In this document: in pieces, positions 54,921 through 64,000 of the stretch
Layout: the number at the start of each line of letters is the position of its first letter
How positions within the stretch are numbered: position 1 is the stretch's first letter
NCBI GenBank assembly: GCA_950106755.1
Contig: OX467086.1
Span: 32,320,001 to 32,384,000, forward strand
Direction: 5' to 3'
Length of the DNA stretch: 64,000 nucleotides
Source of the DNA: Climacium dendroides
Taxonomy: Eukaryota; Streptophyta; Bryopsida; Hypnales; Climaciaceae
Made by a program: the position numbers and the translations under genes
The notes under the pieces: model-generated
Told to the model about the DNA's origin: nothing
The model's database searches: none
The model's input: the letters and a program-made list of their open reading frames with translations, nothing else

Positions 54921-55459
54921 TAATGCAACACCCGCACTCCTCCTTTTACTTTTCGACAACTCACAGAATTTCCCCTGCGACTCAACCATCACGAATTCGC
55001 ACTGTGTGACGGTAGTGAGAACTGGGTAGAGTGGAGCATGCGACGAACTCAACAAAAGCCTCCGTCACATCCATCTTTCAGCATTCCAGCTTAATTTTCG
55101 ATGAATCGATCCCATGTGCTAGCTTCAGGGAGTTCGATCACTGGCCATTGTTTCAATCTGATTGAATGTGGCTCTCGGTTGAATTGAAGGTGACTTTCTC
55201 TGCGTAGATCGAAACCCTCCTCACCGGCATCGGAACGACACTCCCTTCTGTTACGTTGTTATGCTTGAGTTCCATGGACGGCTGTCTCCTTGAGGTCGGG
55301 TCGCTCGTTCGGCAGACCAAATTAAAGCCAAGCAGGGCAGTTCAATCCACGAATGTCAAGGCAACAGCCTTCTCGAATTACTAACAACACCAAGTTTTGA
55401 GTTGTCACACACTATTTAATGATACTCCCCCCCTCCCTTCCTGAAATAAGTGTCCGCAT

Positions 55460-57757
55460 CAAACATCTGAAACATGTTCTTCATAGATGCTAACATCTTA
55501 GCATGTTATAGTACTTAGAAACTTTAGAAATTTTATTTGATAATGAAGGATTTTAGAATGAATGTTTGGCTTGAAAACATGCAATGTATGAAAAAAAATT
55601 AGGATCAAATTCAAAAGCAACATGAAGCAAACCATAGTTGATTAACCATTTAATACTTAGCCTTATAAAGACTTGAATAACTAGAATGTAGTCATTTTCA
55701 ATTGATTTTTGAAGTTTTTTTTTCATTATTAAAAATAGTTAGATATAGATGAAGCTTCACTTGAAGTAATCCTTTGAAGAATCAAGTTGGCCATCTTTGT
55801 GTGCAGTTAAGTTCACATAACAAGCTACTATGATTTTTTTTAAATCCCAAAGCATGGATGATTGGGTGCTTGGAGAAAAAAGCCAATAGATTGGGAGCAT
55901 TTGACCAATAAGAGTGTAGCACATGAAAGGATAAACCTAACTTGTATATAATATTTTGACCCTTAAAATGCACATCTTTGATCCAATTTTCATTTTGTTA
56001 ATTATTTTTTTTATTGCATTATGTCTTTTAGACTTCCCTTTTTGATCAATTGTTTTTTATTGTTTGAATTCTCATTGCATCATAATTTAATTGTCATTTC
56101 ATATTATACTTCCTAGAATATTCAATTTGAAGATATTGATGTATAATAAGTTGTCAACTTTCTACGATGTTTCACAATACTTGAAGTCATAAACTTCTCA
56201 ATAATGACATGAGAGTCACATCTTGATTTGAAAGATTGCAAGAGAGAGGTGATGACATTGGACATTGATAGATCATTTTACTTTTATTTTTGAAAATTTA
56301 AATACAAATATTTTTAACTCCAACACCATTGTCACTCATAAATTTAATTTACAATAATTATATGTGACTGTGTTCTTGATATAAAAAGTTGCAATATTCC
56401 TTAATTTCTTTATTCATCAGGTTATTTTCATTTAACTAAAATTGAACTAAAACTCTATTTAAAATGTATTATTTTTCATTCCTCTATTAGAAGGACTACT
56501 AATTATACTCATACTAAAATTAATTTTTTTCTTCTCTAATTTTATTCACACTAATGAAAATCTATTTTTTTGTTTCTGAATTTTGGATTTTGAAGTATAA
56601 TCTTAGTTATAATAATGCTAAAGTTATGGCCAAAAACCATCGCTTTTAAATACTTGTGATAGAAAATAATAAATATCTTCGTATATTGAAATCACCTTCA
56701 AGAATCTCTTATTTTTTTATAGGCTATTGAAGGTTAAATTGAACAATGAATCTTTGTATCTAACTACAAGCCTATAGAGAATGACACATATCTTGAAAGT
56801 GTGAATCTTTTTATAAGGTTCATATAAGCTCTCACATTTTCAAGATTCATCACATCAATGAAGATGTTGTGAATCACAAAAACTATTTTGTAGCTACAAA
56901 ATAAAAAAAAATATTATGCAAAATCCTCTAGAATTGGAAGCCTTGAGCAAATTCTTGGAGGGTCCTTTTAACAAGAAGAATGGAAAAATGAGTAAAAAAA
57001 AAGTTGTCCCCAACTCAAATGGTGAGTGGAAAGGTGAAAAGTTCATCTGAAACAAGGACTGAAAAGACACCATAACTTACGGTTGTTCTCTCCTCTTTCA
57101 GGTAATGATAGAAACAAAAAATGCACCTATTGATCCAAAAATCAGATCATTTTTGTCTCACTACCTTGCTGAAAACCACAGTCTCTTCTCCAACTAATTA
57201 CCATCGATTCTTGCTGGCTTGATACCGCTTCATGTCCTCGTCCTGGATATTCCGGGACCCATTGTCGATTCTGTTGCGAGAGTCGACATTCAACTGACAT
57301 GGGCTCAAATCACATTCGGTGCTAAACCTCCCTCACAAAATTGGAGAATCAATCAAAGTCTTGTGGATACCGAAGGAGTTTGATGTGGCAAAATCATCTT
57401 CCGTTGACCTATGTCAGAAGCTTCAAATGATTGAAGCTTCTGAGAGGAGAGATCATTGACTTCTGTAAATTAATTAGGTTTGGGAAGTTTAGGATCTGGA
57501 AATCAGGGTTCTGTTGTAAAGCCGTTATTCTGAAAGGCTGTGCAGACACCATAGAATGTGCACAAACCTCATTGAATGATAAACTTTGTGTATAAGTTAT
57601 GCTTTGTGAACGGATCATGTTCACAGACAGACCTGGGGTTGCAAAACTATTGCTTGCGCACTGCCGATTTCTCATTCCCGAGGTGACATTCTGTTGAGAC
57701 CGCAGTACGAAACTCCAATTTCTTCGAGCGTAATTGTTTTGTTGTCCGGCAGTGAAG
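55460..57757. other. AT-rich spacer, then 5' flank of the enkurin gene
   Basis: 55,460-57,170 is AT-rich with no supported gene. 57,180-57,757 is GC-richer and low-copy, consistent with promoter and 5' leader of the enkurin gene. It contains a perfect 28-bp hairpin at 57,412-57,441 (CAGAAGCTTCAA and its complement around ATGA). No convincing TATA box was identified. Confidence 0.5.
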
Positions 57758-60700
57758 ATGTGGAACTCTCACGAGAGTGTGTACAACATAATCAAGCCTC
57801 CGGAGGCGTTCAAGCCAAGGACTCCCCCTCCCACCGCCAAAGAGCTTGTAAGGCCTCGTTTGCTTTGCATTTTATTCCTTCATAATGTCAGTGTACGAGA
57901 GTTTCACCGTAGTGGCATGTTTTGGTTGGTTAAGGAGAGGCAGATTAAGAAGCTCATTGCTTGTCTTGTGCAAATTTTCAATAGGGTGGGTATAAGTAAA
58001 AATTTCATTGACCTAGCAATGAGAGATATCTAAGAGAAATCTCTACTACTACCGATAGGTATTAACTTAGTGCATGCAGATCCACCTAACATAATCTAAA
58101 TGCATGAGACTTTTGCCGTTGTGGCATGTTTTGATTGATGAAGTAATCAAAAAAGTCAAAAGACTCAACTCTCCTACATTGACGTTATGTCAAGTAATTG
58201 CAAAGTAGGCCAAGCCTTTAAGAATATTCACAAGTCAATACCAACCTCGCCACCTACGGCTTAGTAGGTCCTATTAACCAATGATTATTCTTGAAAACTT
58301 AGTGTACTTTGCAATTACTTGGTCCATTGTGAGCTGTTGTATTTGTTACATGTTGTGTTTGGTTTGAAAGTATCGATATCAAGTAGAGTAACTTGTTAAC
58401 ATGATTTTCTTAGATTCCTAACTAGTGGATGGATGCAGCGGGATCGTAGAGTTGCAAAAATCACCTTGAAATTGAAGTTGCAAATGAAACAGAAGTTGGC
58501 AGCTACTTTTGGATGCCCTGTGGGATCCTTCAAGCCTTGCACTAGAAACTATTTGAAGAAACACTCCAAGGAACCCAGCATTGTCTATGGTACACATCTA
58601 AGGCAATTCTCCATGTCATTAGAGTCATTAAAATGGCAAAATTCCAAGAATTTCTACTTTGGAACCTCAAATTTCTATGGTCATAGTTATTTGATCTTTG
58701 CACACTTTAATGCCATAAATTTTGGTGCTCTAAAACTTGTTATTTTAGCCAATACAACCTTCTACCATAACAATTCTCTTGGCATCTTCTAATGCAATGT
58801 AAAAATACCTTTAATTTCAATGGCATTGATTTGGTAGGAATACAGTACAATATGCTTTGTTATAATTTATTAGGAGTCATAATTGAATGTCTCAATATAT
58901 AGCTTATTTTCATGCTCTATCGAGATTCATTATTAATAGTCATTTTTATTAGACATGGCTACAGATTATTCTTTTGTATTTTTAGTCTTTAGCCACGGAA
59001 GATTTTTAAAAATATCTCATCAAGGTAATGGTCACTACGCAATGTTCAAGGTGGTGCAAACATGCTAGTATATTTTCTTATAATACAAGACCTATAAGTC
59101 TTGGTTTTAGTCAAATCTAAATATTGTCAATCTTCAAGCCAAAGTTTCTAAATTGAAAAAATGGGCAGAGCAACAGAGATGCACCAAGCATGTGAAGCGA
59201 AAGCCTGATGTCCCAAGAGACCGACCGGTAAGCTCATTGTGTGATTCAAATTGTGACTCAAATTTATTTGTGATTTGCTTTATTGAGTTGACCTATATAG
59301 TGATGGCTTGCCAATGTAATCACTATGACCATAATAAGACTTCAAGGGTAGACAAAGAGAAGATACATTTTTATGATACAATCAAAAAGTTTTTATATAG
59401 ATTTTTTTGAGAAATTTCTAAATAACTCTAAAATAATGGATTTCTACGTGAGTACATAATTATATAGGTTTATGGAAGGGTCAAGATACTAGACTTCATC
59501 AAGATGAATGCAGAACAAATGATACATTCTAGTAAGCACTCCTTTGATTTATAAAACTATTTCTTCAAATTATTTTCAAGTAGGCAAGGTCAATGATTTG
59601 GATGAAATGGTTGTATTATTCGAATCATAATATTTTATATCTTCAACTCCTAATACTAAGTACTTAGACATACTTAATAGTAATGCATACGGAAGTCTCT
59701 TTATATCAAAGATAGCCCAATATATCCATGTATCATTGATTGATAAATAGTATTGTTTAATAAGTCTCAAAACATATTCAGTTTATTTAAAACCTTTGTT
59801 CAAGTAGTATAGGAATGAAAGGATTGAAAATAGATAACAAACAAGCTACTCTTTATGGACTTCATTTGCGTCTCTCACTTGTATTAACTTGGGTTGAGAT
59901 TGATAGAGCCAAACAAAGAAAAATGTCCAAAGAAGATGAGGAGGTACCTAATGAAGAAGACCTATGGGAAGCTTCCAACATACTTGACCAACCGAATGAG
60001 GCAAGCAACAGAACAAAAGAAAAAAGATAGTCCTGAAGAGCAGACCAAATGTAAACATGATGGCACTCGCAAGTATAGACATCTATCCTTCAAAAAATTG
60101 GTGGTTTTATTACAATTACAAATTTTTTTTTTGGTGGTTTGATTGCTAAATATTTGAAGCAATTAGAATCCTTGGATTAAATTATTAAACACTACAATGT
60201 GTGGGAAAAAATCTTATAGCAAGTAATATGAATAAAATAGATTTTTTCCCATTATGATCAAGTTCTAATTTTAAAGCAACCATTTCATTCTAATAGAAGA
60301 AGGATATAATCCATTGTCAATTCTTTTGGTCACCCTGAGTCTTTGATCAAATAAAGAATTCAATTTGAAAATTCAATTAAACAATTTGACATTAAAGATA
60401 TTTTTACAGTTAACACTATTTTATATCAATTATAAGATAATGTTAGCAAACTATGTATTCATAGTATTAGCAATAAGATTCACTAATATTTTATTTACTA
60501 AAATAAGGATAGGATGACTACTTTGAATGACTTTACAAATAAATATACTATTTGTAATAACCTTATCTCAAGCCTTTTTATTCTTGCAAGTTTACCGTGT
60601 TCTTTTGAAGTGGATATTGGATTTAACAAATTTCTATATGGAGTATAGATTGGATGAAAAAGAGAGGATAACAATGATTAACAACTTGAAGTTGAAGTGG

Positions 60701-61323
60701 GCGGATACGAATAGGCAATATCAACAACAATCTGTTGTACTTGATATGATATCTAAGATTAGACGCAAAGAGAGGTTTGATCCTATCAAAGTCCAAAATG
60801 GTTGTATTATTCAAATCATAATATTCTATATCTTGGAGTTTTTTTCCATTGTATCTTCTATAACATCCCTATCACTAAAGGATGGAAGATCTTTCTTTAA
60901 GATTAAAGATAAATGTTATTAATTAAAATATTCATCAACACCTCATGAGTTGGATCTATATTTTCATAAGAAGCAAAGAAACCCTACTAGCAATGTTATT
61001 ATAAAACTTCACTATCTATACAAAAAGAACTTTAAAATGACCATGATTGCAAATAAGAAATATTAGAAATACAATAATTCTACTAACTATGCTACATAGA
61101 CATAAGAAATAAGAGCTTCGTTTGCATCTATGTACTTTAGAAAATACATTACAACAAAACATAAGGTATACAAATGGTACTAATGAGTTTTATTGAATGC
61201 AGTTATGAGGCAAACCTTGCCCAGTTGGAGCGGGATGTCTCCCTTTTGTCACAGAAGGTTATCTTGGTGTCTGATACGGCACCTCCTAAAGTTGAGAGAG
61301 AAGTTCCATTGAAACAACATTAA
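57758..61323 (+). CDS. ENKUR: Enkurin (axonemal inner-junction protein), 7 exons
   Basis: Spliced gene for a protein of about 280 residues. Exons: 57,758-57,847; 58,439-58,589; 59,139-59,227; 59,468-59,531; 59,907-60,050; 60,591-60,774; 61,203-61,323. All introns are GT-AG and phases stay in register (0,1,0,1,1,2). Homology follows the enkurin family in order: N-terminal ESVYNIIKPPEAF with a proline-rich PRTPPPT; NYLKKHSKEP; KRKPDVPRDRP; the FIKMNA block; YLMKKTYGKLPTYL; and the C-terminal enkurin domain DEKERITMINNLKLKW, then YEANLAQLERDVSLLSQK. In cilia and flagella this protein (FAP106 in Chlamydomonas) is a microtubule inner protein at the A-B inner junction; in animals it binds calmodulin and TRPC channels. 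In a land plant it implies flagellated sperm. The exon 5 donor and exon 6 acceptor are the least certain. Protein length matches the family (about 250-280). Confidence 0.85.
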
Positions 61324-63500
61324 AATGTTTCTTAACCTTGAAATGACAAAAAAACAAAATTAGGGCTCCTAGTTTCTTTTAGTAGTATTGAATAGATCTT
61401 ATAGAGAATCCTTCTTGTTCAATTGTATTTGTTTTTTTACCAACCCATGTAGTGTGTTATTGAAATTTAGTGATGAAAAATCTCAAATAATTTGGTCCCA
61501 TAATTTGGATCATTGTTTTTTGCTATATAATCAAATAAATGTAAATGGTCTAACTTCTTAAAGTTATAAACTTATAGTTCTAATCTCCAATGAGGTTTAT
61601 CTATTGATATTCTCTCTTTGGATGATAGTGTAATTGCAAGCACCTTTAGAATGACCAACCTTCTATATGAACACATGAACAATATTGCATTATTCAATCT
61701 TATATCTAGCTAGGCACATATAGCCTTGGTTCAATGCCTTTGGTCTTTGCACACCAATGAGGTGATCTTGAATTCAAACCAAGGGGTTGCCAAAGTATTT
61801 ACCATTGTAGTCCAACTAACTATAGTGGAGAATCAAATGACCTTATTATCATATGGTTTACAAATGTCTTGAAATAACAAAGGTAATTGTCTTTCTTTAT
61901 ATACACAACCATCTACATGAAAAATTCAATGAAAATACACCCAAAAAATTCAATGAAAATGGCATAATTATTGTATTTGTGCATTTATTCTTTACAATCA
62001 AAAAATTTCCAATATTTATGACATGAAGACTCACTTCACCAAACTTATGAAAATAAAATGATCAATAGTTTCTAAAATTTGAAATAGTATATTGGTTTCT
62101 TAGTAGACTAGTAACTATTGTAAAAAGGGTTTCCAAAATAATTAATTCTACATTGTGTGAAAAGTTCCAAGATGGCAACCAAATAATTAGAGTTTATTGT
62201 CACAATGTGTAATAACTTGTCAATTATTCCATGGTCCCTTGTTTTTTGTAGCCAATAAAGATGGATAATATCACACTTTAGCAAATTTATTACTTGTCCA
62301 TTGCAACAACTATTCCTTTGATTTTCATAAAGGTATGGCCTTAAATGGAGCATACACTAATACTGCTAACCACCATCATCTGAGGTAGCTATAAACTCCA
62401 TTGCCTTTTCTTCAATGAATCATTCATCCAAACCATCCACCATCATCTGAGGTAGCTATAAACTCCATTGCCTTTTCTTCAATGAATCATTCATCCAAAC
62501 CATCCATTGTCTTCGCCTCCTCCCATCTTCCTATGGATAGTTGCACATAACAATTGTCTTTCCTACAAATGAAGAAAATGAGATCATGAGAACCGTTACT
62601 TGCTTACCAACTTCAACTGATATGATGTTTCACATTTCTAAAAGTCAAGTGTTAAACCTATTGCATATAAGGATAATCACATAAACTAATAGAAATCACA
62701 TCTCATGTATTCAATGTTGTTCGCCAAGAGTCCTTGCTAAAAAGGTAGATATAGATTTTGAGCTTTTTTGACAAAATAAATTATAGCATGAAAAGAATCT
62801 AGACACCAAATCTTCATTTCTATAAAAAAAAAATTATTTCCCATCCTTACATGAACTCATTCTTAACATTTTTCAATAATCCTAAAGTACTGAGTGACCA
62901 TGCTAGTTACATTGTTGAAGAAGAGGCAAAATTTGTTTTTTTAAAGCTTATTTGAATATACTTCATTCATTTCTAGTAGCTCACAAAATAAGCTCTTGAA
63001 AATTTTAATTTATAATCCACCCACTAGATGCAAGCTCTCTTAGGATTATAGAACTAATCAATACATCCACCTTGGGTGTCCTATAAATTCAGGTGATTAG
63101 AGAGAAAGTACAAGGTAACTCCTCATAATTTCAACCACTTTTTAAAACCGCACAGTCTAGATTCTTGCCTTAAATGTACTTCCACTATTCATGAGGTCTA
63201 TAGTTCGTTAACCTAGTTCCTATTTTCAACACTTTGAAAATTCGTAATTTATTCATTTAGTATCCCAAAAATGCATTCTAAGAAAATCTAAAATCCCCTT
63301 TTCACTGCTAAGAAGACCCCACAAAAAGTTTTTCAATATAATAATGGGAACCATATTGAATTGCTTATTTATGGGATTTTAGGTCTAGGTGCCTTAATAG
63401 CTTTGAGCCATTCCCAACAAATATGTCATTCATGTTAGTCTTTCACACCGAAGTTAACTTTCTTCTTCACTACCGTAATACATAGCTCCTCTTCAGGATA
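61324..63500. other. AT-rich intergenic DNA
   Basis: No gene is supported. It holds a 67-bp direct tandem duplication starting at 62,372 and 62,439 (GAGGTAGCTATAAACTCC), and a short doubled word, AAAATTCAATGAAAAT, at about 61,920-61,960. Open frames are under 85 codons without motifs. Confidence 0.55.
62372..62505 (+). repeat. 67-bp direct tandem duplication
   Basis: Two identical copies from 62,372 and 62,439, each beginning ACCATCATCTGAGG. Their identity suggests a recent slippage event. Confidence 0.95.
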
Positions 63501-63526
63501 AAAAGAATTCAGGGTAAAATGAACAG

Positions 63527-63964
63527 GTTGTAGAGTTTCCCGCCCGTCCAGATTTTCTGGTAAGTGGTACAGGTCTGCTTTGAGTGCCCAACTTCATTGG
63601 ACAAGCAAATAGCCATTGCCATAATTGAATTATTATTGGACTACTCCCTCCTTTAATTAATTTGCTTCAATTTTATTTCTATTTTTTTTCTAGGCCGAGC
63701 ACATTGCATTCCAAGGGTCACATTACTTTTGTGGGCAGCATCAGGTACAGATGAGTTGAAATACTGAAATAAACTAGATTTTCTATTTTGAACTTCAAAG
63801 ACCAATGAATTATAAATCCTGCATGATTGAATGGAAAGGTTTCAACTTTTCTGCAACTGCAATAAGTTAGCAACTGAATGGAAGGGAATAGTTGAATGAC
63901 CATCACTTTGAGTTCTCTTCAGTACAGTAATGGCCTGGTGGGTCAGCTGGACTAACCACCTAAG
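63527..63964 (+). CDS. Candidate short exons of an unrecognised gene
   Basis: Three short segments have good splice-like borders: 63,527-63,559 (AG before, GTAAGT after), 63,694-63,744 (TTTTTTTTCTAG before, GTACAG after) and 63,923 onwards (CTCTTCAG before). The first two are 33 and 51 bp, both multiples of three. Joined in phase 0 they read VVEFPARPDFL, then AEHIAFQGSHYFCGQHQ, then YSNGLVGQLD and a TAA. A second frame of the last two exons is also open through a GTATGC donor at 63,965. No family is recognised; a 3' end of a gene with exons further left is possible, or chance. Confidence 0.3.
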
Positions 63965-64000
63965 GTATGCAGGAGGTCCATAAATCGCCCATTTAACCCC

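Larger units (their letters stand above)
54250..55459 (-). repeat. Palindrome, right arm (U2 B)
   Basis: Inverted partner of 52,386-53,376. It carries roughly 218 bp more, in the 54,330-54,590 stretch between the U2 3' flank and the inner block, so one arm gained or lost that piece after the inversion-duplication. Outer identity ends near GACACTTATTT. Confidence 0.92.

Overview
The window is nuclear DNA of a land plant. Evidence for a plant is a class III secretory peroxidase, U2 snRNA genes with plant-type promoter spacing, and Ty1-copia and chromodomain-bearing Ty3-gypsy (chromovirus) remains in AT-rich intergenic DNA with GC-rich gene islands. A seven-exon enkurin gene, which encodes a ciliary/flagellar axoneme protein, points to a lineage with flagellated sperm. 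Its short introns (240-591 bp) fit a bryophyte, lycophyte or fern better than a cycad or Ginkgo. The species cannot be named from sequence alone.

Layout. 1-5.9 kb is decayed retrotransposon: a + strand Ty1-copia RNase H region is split by an 82-bp satellite array (3,321-4,218, with a 326-bp higher-order period) and a 126-bp array, and ends in a polypurine tract and probable LTR. 5.9-40.9 kb is a two-copy tandem segmental duplication. Each copy holds an intronless class III peroxidase (- strand, 7,159-8,157 and 20,501-21,499), a chromovirus on the - strand (complete in outline in copy 2, internally deleted in copy 1), and a small secreted ten-cysteine protein gene (+ strand, 18,119-18,616 and 39,002-39,499). 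The chromovirus region carries nested DNA transposons: three ~580-bp hAT-like elements with 8-bp target duplications, a 121-bp CACTA-type MITE, a 153-bp hairpin element and a ~1-kb composite insertion. The two copies act as each other's empty-site controls, so several insertions and deletions can be read directly.

40.9-47 kb is AT-rich decayed DNA with a LINE-like tail and a SINE-like segment. 47.6-55.5 kb is a U2 snRNA region: one divergent U2 copy at 47,655-47,848 and two identical, convergent U2 genes (52,991-53,184 + and 54,657-54,850 -) inside a large near-perfect palindrome. 57.7-61.3 kb is the enkurin gene. Candidate short exons of another, unrecognised gene lie at the right edge (63.5-64.0 kb).

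Genes that may act together: the peroxidase and the ten-cysteine protein are both secreted, have simple TATA promoters and no introns, and were duplicated together, so an apoplastic/cell-wall or defence role is plausible but only inferred. The enkurin gene and the U2 genes are independent. I see no bacterial features, no CRISPR array and no convincing new defence system. The most unusual content is structural: the convergent U2 palindrome, the satellite grown inside a copia RNase H, and the mosaic divergence of the tandem duplication.
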